From: Rugamonas apoptosis
GTDB taxonomy: Bacteria > Pseudomonadota > Gammaproteobacteria > Burkholderiales > Burkholderiaceae_D
Direction of reading: 5' to 3'
Length of the DNA: 64,000 nt
Assembly: GCF_014042355.1 (NCBI RefSeq)
Contig: NZ_JACEZU010000002.1
Location: 62,001-126,000 of the forward strand
The translations under genes and the position numbers were made by a program. Numbering within the stretch: position 1 is the stretch's first letter; each line of letters opens with the position of its first letter. Below the pieces are notes generated by a model. It saw only the letters and a list, made by a program, of their open reading frames with translations, had not been told where the DNA came from and did not search any database. Below, one piece after another: positions 17,015 through 25,558 of this stretch.

Positions 17015-17281
17015 ATGAAAACCATGCTGTGCGCCACCAGCGCCGCCCTGCTGCTGGGGGCCTGCGCTTCCAACACTCCCTACCTGGACAGCCAGTTCGG
17101 CCAGGCCAACCGCATGCTGCAAACCCAGCAGATCATCCTGCCCCAGGGCCAGGCCGGCAACCCCAGCGCCGGGGTGGACGGCCAGGTGGCCCGCAGCGGT
17201 TACGACCAGTACCAGAAAACCTTCCGGGCGCCGGAACCGCAGACCCAGGCCTTCACCATCGGCCTGGGTACGGGCAAGTAG
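17015..17281 (+). CDS. Small lipoprotein of the Tad locus
   Basis: An 88-residue protein with a lipobox (ALLLGAC, Cys about 17) after a short signal peptide. The mature part is Gln/Gly-rich, with no domain recognised. TAGGAG precedes ATG 17015, 10 nt after cpaC. Position matches that of outer-membrane pilus-assembly lipoproteins (CpaD/RcpB position) that support the secretin, but it is too short and divergent to name. Confidence 0.8.
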   Translation: MKTMLCATSAALLLGACASNTPYLDSQFGQANRMLQTQQIILPQGQAGNPSAGVDGQVARSGYDQYQKTFRAPEPQTQAFTIGLGTGK

Positions 17282-17301
17282 GCACGGGCGGAGCGGCCAT
17301 C

Positions 17302-18570
17302 ATGCTCATCTCAGACCGGACCCGCCAGCGCGGCACGGTGGCCATCATCGCCGCCATCGCGCTGCCCATACTGATCGGCTTCGCCGGCCTGGCGCTGGAC
17401 GGCGGCCGGCTGTACGTGCACAAGACCGAACTGCAGAACGCGGCCGACGCCTGCGCGCTGGCCGCCTCGCGCGAACTGACCTGCGATCCCGCTGCGGGCG
17501 CCTGCGCCAACTCCTACCTGATCAACGCGGAAAACGCCGGCCTGACGGTGGCCGGGCGCAACTTCATCGACTTCCAGGGCACGGCCGTGGGCAGCGCCCA
17601 GCTGACGGCGGCCGACATCACCTTCAGCACCACCTTCGCGCCCGCTTCGTCCTACCTGTCGCGCGCCGCAGGCGCCAGTCCGGCCTCCAAATACGTCAAA
17701 TGCACCCCGCACCAGAGCGGCATCCTGCCCTGGTTCATGGAGGTGCTGGGCTTTGGCGGGCAAACCGTCAACGCCTCGGCGGTGGCCACCCTGCTGGCGG
17801 CCGAGATCAATTGCGCGATCCCGATCGGCATGTGCAAGCTGCCCTCGGCGCCGGCCAGCGCCCCGTTCACCGGCCTGACCATCGGCCAGTGGGTCACGAG
17901 CAAACTGAGCCAGTCCTCGACGGGCGCCTTCGACTGGATCGATTTCACCCCGCCCGGCGGCGGCGCCAGCGAGCTGGCCGACCTGTTCCGCGGCACCGGC
18001 GCCTGCTCCGTGCCCAAGCCGCCGGCCGTGGTGGGCGAGCAGGGCAATATCGCCAGCCTCAATACGGCGTGGAACACCCGCTTTGGCCTCTACAAGGGCA
18101 GCGACAGCATCACCACCGCCACCCCCGACTACACCGGCTACGCCTATACGATCACCAGCTGGCCGTCCAAGTTCAACGCCTATAGTGGCAGCAATGGCGC
18201 CATCCCGAACTTCCAGACGGCCCGCAACCAGCACCAGCCATGGCAAGGCAACGTGGCCGCCGGCACCAGCATCAACCTGGGCGGGGTGACCCAGTCCACC
18301 CAGCCCCAGCTGACCACCTACGGCGCCGACCGCCGGCTGGTGACGGCGCCCGTGGTGGACTGCACCTCATTCGGCGGCGGCGGCGGCGGCAATACCACGG
18401 TGCTCGGCTACGCCTGCGTGCTGATGCTGGCCCCGATGGACAAGGACAACGACGAGGTGTTCCTGGAATACCGCGGCAAGTCGACCGACGTGAACAGTCC
18501 CTGCGCCACCTCCGGCGCCGTCGGCGGTCCGCTCGCCGAAGGCCCGCTGGTGCCGGCGCTGGTGCAATAG
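17302..18570 (+). CDS. tadG: TadG-like Flp pilus assembly protein
   Basis: A 422-residue protein with the TadE/G N-terminal signature RQRGTVAIIAAIALPILIGFAGLALDGGRLYVHKTELQNAADACALAA broken across the single membrane segment. The large C-terminal part is periplasmic, rich in Ser/Thr/Gly and Cys pairs. Unlike the next two proteins it has Ile, not Glu, five residues after the Gly, so it probably stays anchored and is not processed as a pseudopilin. The start ATG 17302 lies 21 nt after the lipoprotein gene. Confidence 0.88.
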   Translation: MLISDRTRQRGTVAIIAAIALPILIGFAGLALDGGRLYVHKTELQNAADACALAASRELTCDPAAGACANSYLINAENAGLTVAGRNFIDFQGTAVGSAQLTAADITFSTTFAPASSYLSRAAGASPASKYVKCTPHQSGILPWFMEVLGFGGQTVNASAVATLLAAEINCAIPIGMCKLPSAPASAPFTGLTIGQWVTSKLSQSSTGAFDWIDFTPPGGGASELADLFRGTGACSVPKPPAVVGEQGNIASLNTAWNTRFGLYKGSDSITTATPDYTGYAYTITSWPSKFNAYSGSNGAIPNFQTARNQHQPWQGNVAAGTSINLGGVTQSTQPQLTTYGADRRLVTAPVVDCTSFGGGGGGNTTVLGYACVLMLAPMDKDNDEVFLEYRGKSTDVNSPCATSGAVGGPLAEGPLVPALVQ

Positions 18571-18579
18571 GAGCATGAA

Positions 18580-19035
18580 ATGAAGCGCATGCGCAGACAA
18601 CGAGGCGTGGCCAGCGTGGAACTGGGGTTCCTGATCATCCCGCTGCTGCTACTGACCTTCGGCACCACGGAATTCGGGCGCGCCATCTACCAGTACAACA
18701 CGCTGGCCAAGGCCAGCCGCGACGCCACCCGTTTCCTGTCCGGCCAGGCCCCCGGCGATGCCGGCGACACGGCCACGGCCCAATGCCTGGTGGTGTACGG
18801 CGACGCCACCTGCACCAACACGACGCCACTGCTGCCGGGCCTGACGACGTCCATGGTCACCGTGTGCGATTCCGTCAGCTGCCCGTCCACCCACCAGAGC
18901 CAGACCACCGGCAGCGGCGCCATCAACCTGGTCACGGTGACCATCAGCGGCTACCAGTTCACCTCGCTGGTGCCCTTCATCGCGTCCAACATGACGTTCA
19001 ACGATATCCACACCACCATGCGCCAGATCTTATGA
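18580..19035 (+). CDS. tadE: TadE family pseudopilin
   Basis: A 151-residue protein beginning MKRMRRQRG|VASVELGFLIIPLLLL, with the pseudopilin motif G|XXXXE and a single membrane segment, then TTEFGRAIYQYNTLAKASRDATRFL as in TadE. GGAG lies 6 nt before ATG 18580. It is a predicted substrate of the prepilin peptidase. The stop overlaps the next gene by ATGA. Confidence 0.9.
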   Translation: MKRMRRQRGVASVELGFLIIPLLLLTFGTTEFGRAIYQYNTLAKASRDATRFLSGQAPGDAGDTATAQCLVVYGDATCTNTTPLLPGLTTSMVTVCDSVSCPSTHQSQTTGSGAINLVTVTISGYQFTSLVPFIASNMTFNDIHTTMRQIL

Positions 19036-19502
19036 ACACGTCCGCCGCCCTCCGCCATCGCCACGCCGACCGGCCGCGCGCCCGCCAGGGCGGCGCCACG
19101 GCCGTCGAGTTCGCCATCGTGGCCAGCGTGTTCCTGATGCTAATGATCGGCATGATGGAGATGGGCCGCATGCTGTACTACTGGAACACGGCCACCGAGG
19201 CCACCCGCCTGGGCGCGCGCGTGGCCGCCGTGTGCGACGTCAACGACAGCATTATCAAGACCAAGATGCACGCCATGCTCGACGTGCTGCCCACCAGCGC
19301 CATCACGGTCAGCTACACGCCCAGCCTTTGCACGGTCGAGACCTGCCGCTACGTGACGGTGTCGATCAACAGCGGCGTCCCGATCGCCACCTATATTCCG
19401 TTCGTACCACTGGCGCTGTCGCTGCCGGCCTTGTCGACCACGCTGCCGCGCGAGAGCATGCTCAGCACCGTCGGCGGCAGCGCCAACCCCATGTGCCAGT
19501 GA
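19032..19502 (+). CDS. Second TadE-like pseudopilin (TadF position)
   Basis: A 156-residue protein with the site RQGG|ATAVEFAIVASVFLMLMIG, then MMEMGRMLYYWNTATEATRLGARVAAVC, the TadE-domain pattern. It has four or more periplasmic Cys that could pair. It is translationally coupled to the preceding tadE by a four-base overlap. By position it corresponds to TadF of other Tad loci. Confidence 0.88.
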   Translation: MNTSAALRHRHADRPRARQGGATAVEFAIVASVFLMLMIGMMEMGRMLYYWNTATEATRLGARVAAVCDVNDSIIKTKMHAMLDVLPTSAITVSYTPSLCTVETCRYVTVSINSGVPIATYIPFVPLALSLPALSTTLPRESMLSTVGGSANPMCQ

Positions 19503-19536
19503 ACGCTTTACCGCTTAATTATTGACAGGAGTCATC

Positions 19537-20691
19537 GTGAAAATCACCGTCGTTTCCAGAACCGAGAAACAATTGCTGGAACTGTCGCGCCTGCTCCGCG
19601 AGCGCAACGGCGCCGACGAGATCAACGCCATCCTGGGCAAGCTGCAGCGCCTGCAGGAACCGGTCGACTGCCAATTGCTGTTGCTGGACCAGCCGACGCT
19701 CGACGACGCCGACCTGGACCAGCTCGAACGCATCAGCACCGGCTACCCGACCCTGGCCGTGATCGTCATCTGCCAGCAGCAGGAGCCGGAATTCCTGATG
19801 CAGGCCATGCGCAGCGGCGTGCGTGAAGTGCTGGCCAGCCCGGCCGACCCGGAACAATTGCTGCCGGCCGTGCGCCGCATCGAGGAAAAGCTGCAGAACC
19901 GCGTGCGCGCGCTGGGCAAGGTGCTGGCCTTTATCTCGTGCAAGGGGGGCAGCGGTGCCACCTTCCTCGCCACCAACCTCGGTTACGCACTGGCGTCCCA
20001 GGAAAACAAGAAGGTGGCCCTGTTCGACCTCAATCTGCAGTTCGGCGATGCCTCGCTGTTCGTGTCGGACCATAAGCCGCCGGCCACGCTGGCCCAGGTG
20101 GCCCAGCAGATCCACCGGCTCGACCCCTCGTTCCTGGCCGCCAGCATGGTGCAGGTGTCGCCCAACTACGGCGTGCTGGCCGCGCCGGAAGACCCGGCCC
20201 ACGCCAACGACGTCAAGCCCGAGCACATCAGCCAATTGCTGCAATTGGCGCGCCAGCACTACGACTTCGTGCTGCTCGACATCGGCCGCAGCCTGGACGC
20301 CGTGTCCGTGCGGGCACTGGACCAGGCCGACATGATCTTCCCCATCCTGCAGCTGACCCTGCCCTACATCCGTGACGGCAAGCGCCTGCTGGGCGTGTTC
20401 CGCTCGCTCGACTACCGCAAGGACAAGATCCACCTGATCGTGAACCGCTACGCGCCCGGCGGCGAGATCCGCCTGTCCGACTGCGAAGACGCGTTCGGCA
20501 CCCGCATGTTCAAGACCGTGCCCAACCACTACGAGGCGGCGGCCGCCTCCGTTAACCAGGGCGTGCCCATTTTGCAACTGGCCAAGGCCAGTCCCGTGTC
20601 CAAGGCCTTGCAGGAGCTGGCCCGCACCCTGGCCGGCGAGGCTGGCGAGGAAACCCGCGGCTGGCTGTCCAAGATTTTGAAACGCGCCTGA
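19537..20691 (+). CDS. cpaE: Pilus assembly ATPase-like protein CpaE/TadZ
   Basis: A 384-residue protein with an N-terminal receiver-like domain (about 1-125, without a clear phospho-acceptor) and a MinD/ParA-like domain. The deviant Walker A reads SCKGGSGATFLATNL, with the catalytic Lys before the glycines but Ala where GKT is usual, as is common in CpaE/TadZ. Walker A' is VALFDLNLQFGDASLF. GTG 19537 has ACAGGAG at 5 nt; an upstream ATG would add five residues. TadZ marks the pole or site for pilus assembly. Confidence 0.92.
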   Translation: MKITVVSRTEKQLLELSRLLRERNGADEINAILGKLQRLQEPVDCQLLLLDQPTLDDADLDQLERISTGYPTLAVIVICQQQEPEFLMQAMRSGVREVLASPADPEQLLPAVRRIEEKLQNRVRALGKVLAFISCKGGSGATFLATNLGYALASQENKKVALFDLNLQFGDASLFVSDHKPPATLAQVAQQIHRLDPSFLAASMVQVSPNYGVLAAPEDPAHANDVKPEHISQLLQLARQHYDFVLLDIGRSLDAVSVRALDQADMIFPILQLTLPYIRDGKRLLGVFRSLDYRKDKIHLIVNRYAPGGEIRLSDCEDAFGTRMFKTVPNHYEAAAASVNQGVPILQLAKASPVSKALQELARTLAGEAGEETRGWLSKILKRA

Positions 20692-20730
20692 TCGCGCGCC
20701 CGATACGGTTAATCAAACAGGAGCATCATC

Positions 20731-22104
20731 ATGGCATCCCAGCCCCCCTCGATACGGGAACGCCTCAATAGCGGCGGTATGGCCCTCGGCGCGGCGCCCT
20801 ACGTGCTGCCCAGCGGCGGCTCGATCGACACCCGCAGCTACCAGGACCTCAAGCACCGCATCCACCAGGCGCTGCTGGACCGGGTCGACCTGGAGGGCAT
20901 GCAACGCCTGTCACAGGGCGAGATCCGCGACGAATTGCGCATCCTCGTCGAGCGCCTGCTCGATGAAGGCACCATGGTCATCAACGACGCCGAGCGCAAG
21001 AGCCTGACGCGCGACATCCAGTACGAGGTGCTCGGCTTCGGCCCGCTGGAACCGTTGCTGGCCGACCCCAGCGTGTCGGACATCCTGGTCAACACCCACA
21101 AGCAGGTGTATGTGGAGCGCCACGGCCGGCTGGAGCTGACCGACACCACTTTCACCGACGACGCCCACCTGATGAAGATCATCGACAAGATCGTGGCCCG
21201 GGTGGGCCGCCGTATCGACGAATCGAGCCCCATGGTGGACGCGCGCCTGCCCGACGGCTCGCGCGTGAACGCCATCATCCCGCCGCTGGCCATCGATGGC
21301 CCCATCATGTCGATCCGGCGCTTTTCAACCACCCCGCTGCGGCTGGCCGACCTGGTCGATTACAAAAGCCTGACGGGCAGCATGGGCACCCTGCTGCAAG
21401 GGCTGGGCAAGGCCAAGGTCAACATCCTGATCTCGGGCGGTACCGGTTCCGGCAAGACCACGCTGCTCAATGTCCTGTCCGGCTTCATCTCGCACAGCGA
21501 ACGGATTGTCACAGTGGAAGACGCGGCCGAGCTGCAGCTGCAACAGCCCCACATCGTGCGGCTGGAAACGCGCCCGCCCAACATCGAGGGCAAGGGCGAG
21601 GTCACGCAGCGGGCGCTGGTGCGCAATGCGCTGCGCATGCGGCCCGACCGCATCATTCTGGGCGAGGTGCGCGGCGGCGAGGCGCTCGACATGCTGCAAG
21701 CGATGAACACGGGCCACGAGGGTTCGATGGCCACCATCCACGCCAACACCCCGCGCGACGCGCTGACCCGCCTGGAGAACATGATCAGCATGGCCGCCTC
21801 CAGCCTGCCGTCCAAGGCCATGCGCCAGCAGATCAGCTCGGCCATCGGGGTGGTGGTGCAGGTGGCGCGCCTGACGGACGGCAAGCGCAAGGTCACCTCG
21901 ATCTCGGAGGTGACGGGGATGGAGGGCGAGATGATCACCATGCAGGAGATCTTCGCCTTCCGCCAGACCGGGCTGGACCCGATCGGCACCGTGCTGGGCA
22001 GCTTCCGCGCCAGCGGCGTGCGGCCCCGCTTCTGCGACCGGCTGCGCCACTTCGGCGTGGCGCTGGACGACACCATGTTCGACCCCAACCGCGAACTGAG
22101 CTGA
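20731..22104 (+). CDS. cpaF: Tad secretion ATPase CpaF/TadA
   Basis: A 457-residue hexameric type IV secretion-like ATPase. It has Walker [13 protein letters not shown], the Asp box region, Walker [17 protein letters not shown] and His box [22 protein letters not shown]. The N-terminal domain contains [24 protein letters not shown]. It powers Flp polymerisation (and possibly retraction) at the inner face of the membrane with TadB and TadC. AGGAG lies before ATG 20731. Confidence 0.96.
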   Translation: MASQPPSIRERLNSGGMALGAAPYVLPSGGSIDTRSYQDLKHRIHQALLDRVDLEGMQRLSQGEIRDELRILVERLLDEGTMVINDAERKSLTRDIQYEVLGFGPLEPLLADPSVSDILVNTHKQVYVERHGRLELTDTTFTDDAHLMKIIDKIVARVGRRIDESSPMVDARLPDGSRVNAIIPPLAIDGPIMSIRRFSTTPLRLADLVDYKSLTGSMGTLLQGLGKAKVNILISGGTGSGKTTLLNVLSGFISHSERIVTVEDAAELQLQQPHIVRLETRPPNIEGKGEVTQRALVRNALRMRPDRIILGEVRGGEALDMLQAMNTGHEGSMATIHANTPRDALTRLENMISMAASSLPSKAMRQQISSAIGVVVQVARLTDGKRKVTSISEVTGMEGEMITMQEIFAFRQTGLDPIGTVLGSFRASGVRPRFCDRLRHFGVALDDTMFDPNRELS

Positions 22105-22109
22105 CCATC

Positions 22110-23087
22110 ATGGACACTCTCTACTACATCTTCGGCATCCTGATCTTCGTGGCCGTGGTGCTGGGCATCGAAGCGCTGTACCTGGCCTGGAACGCCACCA
22201 AGGGACCGGAAGCGGAACGGGTGGCGCGCCGCCTGCGCACCATGTCGGCCGGCGCCCACCTGGGCCAGCAGAGCAATTCCATGATCAAGCAGAGGCTGCT
22301 GAGCGAGTCGCCCGGCCTGCAACGGCTGCTGCTGGAACTGCCGCGCATCCACCAGGTGGACCGGCTGCTGGAGCAAAGCGGGCTGTCGTGGAGCGTGGCC
22401 GAGCTGATCGGCGTGCAAGCGCTGTGCTTTTTCGTCGCCCTGTTCGCCGGCCTGTGGTTCGGCCTGCCGTGGCTGCTGGCGCTGTTGCTGGCCGTGGGTG
22501 GCACTTGCCTGCCTCTGCTGTGGGCGCTGCGCGCCAAAGAACAGCGGCTGGCCCGCATCGAGGAGCAACTGCCCGACGCGCTGGACTTGATCGGGCGCGC
22601 CGTGCGGGCCGGCCATGCCTTCCCCACTGCGCTGTCGATGGTGGGCGACGAGATGCGCGAACCGCTGGCCGGCGAATTCTCGGCCGCCTTCGACGAAGTC
22701 AATTTCGGCATCTCGATGCAGGACGCGCTGCTCAACCTGGCCACCCGCGTGCCCAGCACGGACTTGCGCTACTTCGTGATCGCCGTGACCATCCAGCGCG
22801 AGACGGGCGGCAACCTGGCTGAACTGCTCGACAACATCAGCGCCATCATCCGGGCCCGCATGAAGCTGATGGGGCAGATACGGGTGCTGTCGGCCGAGGG
22901 CAAGATGTCGGCCTGGGTGCTGGGCCTGCTGCCGTTCGGAGCGGCCGGTGTGATCCACATGACCAGCCCGCAGTTCCTGGCCGTGCTGTACACCGACCCG
23001 GGCGGACGCAAGATGCTGATGGGCGCCGCCCTGATGATGGCCATGGGCGCCTATGTGATGCGCCGCATCATCCGCATCCGCGTGTGA
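22110..23087 (+). CDS. tadB: Inner-membrane platform protein TadB
   Basis: A 325-residue protein with an N-terminal membrane segment, a central pair and C-terminal segments. The GspF/TadB domain contains [26 protein letters not shown] and [35 protein letters not shown]. It starts 5 nt after cpaF. TadB and TadC form the membrane base with CpaF. Confidence 0.95.
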   Translation: MDTLYYIFGILIFVAVVLGIEALYLAWNATKGPEAERVARRLRTMSAGAHLGQQSNSMIKQRLLSESPGLQRLLLELPRIHQVDRLLEQSGLSWSVAELIGVQALCFFVALFAGLWFGLPWLLALLLAVGGTCLPLLWALRAKEQRLARIEEQLPDALDLIGRAVRAGHAFPTALSMVGDEMREPLAGEFSAAFDEVNFGISMQDALLNLATRVPSTDLRYFVIAVTIQRETGGNLAELLDNISAIIRARMKLMGQIRVLSAEGKMSAWVLGLLPFGAAGVIHMTSPQFLAVLYTDPGGRKMLMGAALMMAMGAYVMRRIIRIRV

Positions 23088-23103
23088 GCTAGAGGAGAGC
23101 ATC

Positions 23104-24060
23104 ATGACCATACCCCAGATCGGCCTGTTGCTATTATTGTTCATCATCGTGTTCGGCGGCGCCATGCTGTTGCTGAGCCGTTTCGCCAGCGACCCGGTCC
23201 AGCAGCGCCTGGAACAACTGGACAGCGTCGAACAAGCTGGCGGCGCGCGCCGGACCGGCAAGGCGCAAAGCCCGTGGCTGACCGGCTTCCTCAAACTGAC
23301 CGGCCCGCTGGCCAAGCTGTCCGTGCCGGAAGGGGAGTGGGAAAAGTCGACCCTGCGCACCCGCTTCATGACGGCCGGCCTGCGCAACCCGAACGCGCCC
23401 ACCCTGTTCTTCGGCGCCAAGACGGGGCTGGCCATCGGCCTGCCGTTCATCACCTACATCGTGCTGAACACCACGCGCAGCCACTACAGCGCCAACGTAT
23501 TGCTGATGTGGCTGCTGCTGGCGGCCGCCTTCGGCTACTACCTGCCCAATATCCTGCTGGCCCAGCGCATCCAGAACCGCCAGCGCGACATCTTCGACGC
23601 CTTCCCCGACGCGCTGGACTTGATGACCGTGTGCGTGGAGGCCGGCCTGGGCATGGACGCGGCGCTGGGCCGGGTGTCCAACGAGATCGGCCTGAAAAGC
23701 CCGCTGCTGGCCGACGAACTGAATCTCGTCACGCTGGAACTACGGGCCGGCAACACCAAGGAACGGGCGCTGCGCAACCTGGCGCTGCGCACCGGGGTGG
23801 AGGACGTGGACGCACTGGTGGCCATGCTGGTGCAGGCCGAACGGTTCGGCACCAGCGTGGCCGATTCGCTGCGGATTCAATCGGAACAACTGCGCACCAA
23901 GCGCCGCCAGCGGGCCGAGGAAATGGCGGCCAAGATCGCCCTGAAACTGCTGTTCCCCCTGATCTTCTTCATCTTCCCCTCACTGCTGGTGGTACTGATG
24001 GGGCCTGCGTTCATCCAGATCTATCGCGTGCTGTTGCCTGGCATAGGCAGTGGTGGTTAA
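23104..24060 (+). CDS. tadC: Inner-membrane platform protein TadC
   Basis: A 318-residue paralogue of TadB with the motifs [28 protein letters not shown] and [30 protein letters not shown], and a C-terminal pair of membrane segments. GAGGAGAGC precedes ATG 23104. It completes the TadA/B/C core. Confidence 0.95.
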   Translation: MTIPQIGLLLLLFIIVFGGAMLLLSRFASDPVQQRLEQLDSVEQAGGARRTGKAQSPWLTGFLKLTGPLAKLSVPEGEWEKSTLRTRFMTAGLRNPNAPTLFFGAKTGLAIGLPFITYIVLNTTRSHYSANVLLMWLLLAAAFGYYLPNILLAQRIQNRQRDIFDAFPDALDLMTVCVEAGLGMDAALGRVSNEIGLKSPLLADELNLVTLELRAGNTKERALRNLALRTGVEDVDALVAMLVQAERFGTSVADSLRIQSEQLRTKRRQRAEEMAAKIALKLLFPLIFFIFPSLLVVLMGPAFIQIYRVLLPGIGSGG

Positions 24061-24085
24061 CCCGACAACCGAAGGAGCACACATC

Positions 24086-25516
24086 ATGTCGAACTTGAAA
24101 CCGATCGTCATCGCCGTGGCCGGCGCCGTCATGCTGAGCGCCTGCGGCGGTCCGGCCGTGCGCCAGTCCTTGCAGGTGCAGGGCGTGCAGCGGGTCAGCC
24201 AGAGCACGGAACAGAGCGCGGCCAGCTGGTACCGGCTGGGCAAATATCACCAGGAGCGGGGCCAGATCAGCCTGGCGCTGGGCGCCTACGCCCAGTCGCT
24301 GGCGCTGGACGCGGGCCAGCTCGACGCCCGCAATGCGGTGGCCACCATCGACGCCCAGCAGGGCCGGCTGGCCGACGCGCGCGACGCCTTGCGGCGCCTG
24401 GTGGACGACTACCCCGGCGAGGCCCAGCCGCTCAACAATCTCGGCTATGTGTATTACCTGATGGGCGACTACAGCGCGGCCATCGCCACCTTGCAGCGGG
24501 CCGTGGCGATCGAGCCCAACGGACGCGCCTATTACAACCTGGTGCAGGCTCAGACGGCGGCCCGCGACGGCGCACCGGCCAGCGCGCTGGCGGCCGCCGC
24601 TGCCCCGGCCACCATCCCCGCCGCGCCGGTGGCACCCGCCGCCAACGTCGCCCCGTCCGTGCCATCGCGCATGGAACTGGTACAGCTGGCGCCCCAGGTG
24701 CTGGAGCTGAAACTGCGCCCAAGCCAATCCATTGCCGCCCTGCCCGCCCTGCCGGCCGCCGCGCCGGTGAACGTGCCGCCGGTACAGGTCATCGCGCCGG
24801 TGGTGGCCGCCGCGCCGGCGCCGGCAGCCAAGCCGGTCGCCGTGGCGGCGGCGCCCGTTGCCGCGGCCGTCCAACCGATCGCCATGGCAGCGCCCGCCAA
24901 AGTGGACGTCAGCAAACCAGTCGCCGTAGTGGCGCTCGCCACGCCGGCCATGGTGGCGAAACCAGTGGCAGCGGCGCCGGCGCCAATGCCGGCGATGGCG
25001 GCAAAGCCGGCGGAGGTGACCGCCGCCCCTGCCCCGGTCACGCCCGTCAAGCCAGTCGCGGTGGCGGCGCTCGCCGCCCCGGCCGTGGTGGCCCAACCTG
25101 TCGCCATGACCGCGCCGGCCAAGCCGGTGGCGGCCACGCCGGAGGTGGCGCTGGCCGCAGCGGCCGTTCCGGCCACGGCCACGCCGCGGCTGGAGATCAG
25201 CAACGGCAATGGGGTGACGGGCCTGGCCAAGCGCTACCGCTCGGTGCTGGGCAAGCTGGGCATTCTCGCCTCGCGCCTCAGCAACGCGCGCCCGTTCCGA
25301 CAGCAGGCCAGCATCATCGAATACCGCCCCGGTTTCGCCGCCCAGGCCGCCAGTTTGCAAAAAGCCCTGCCCGGCCGCACGGCGCTGCAGCAGTCCGACG
25401 CCCTGACCCGCGCCGACGTGCGCCTGTTGCTGGGCAAGGACGCGCCGGCCCAACTGGCGCAAGCCGAACAACTGCAGGCTGGCGCGCGCTTTGCCGCCGT
25501 CGACACGACGCACTAA
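24086..25516 (+). CDS. TadD-like TPR lipoprotein with C-terminal LytR_C domain
   Basis: A 476-residue protein. The lipobox VMLSACG gives Cys about 15. TPR repeats span about 45-170 (SWYRLGKYHQERGQISLALGAYAQSLAL, LNNLGYVYYLMGDYSAAIATLQRAV). About 190 residues of Ala/Pro/Val-rich linker follow. The last 105 residues start LEISNGNGVTGLAKRYRSVL, the LytR_C/CpsA-Psr C-terminal pattern. GAAGGAG precedes ATG 24086. TadD-type TPR lipoproteins pilot the secretin; the extra domain suggests contact with cell-wall or envelope glycans. Confidence 0.85.
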   Translation: MSNLKPIVIAVAGAVMLSACGGPAVRQSLQVQGVQRVSQSTEQSAASWYRLGKYHQERGQISLALGAYAQSLALDAGQLDARNAVATIDAQQGRLADARDALRRLVDDYPGEAQPLNNLGYVYYLMGDYSAAIATLQRAVAIEPNGRAYYNLVQAQTAARDGAPASALAAAAAPATIPAAPVAPAANVAPSVPSRMELVQLAPQVLELKLRPSQSIAALPALPAAAPVNVPPVQVIAPVVAAAPAPAAKPVAVAAAPVAAAVQPIAMAAPAKVDVSKPVAVVALATPAMVAKPVAAAPAPMPAMAAKPAEVTAAPAPVTPVKPVAVAALAAPAVVAQPVAMTAPAKPVAATPEVALAAAAVPATATPRLEISNGNGVTGLAKRYRSVLGKLGILASRLSNARPFRQQASIIEYRPGFAAQAASLQKALPGRTALQQSDALTRADVRLLLGKDAPAQLAQAEQLQAGARFAAVDTTH

Positions 25517-25558
25517 TTGGAATGACACACATTTTTTCAAAACAACTCGAGGTGGCTC

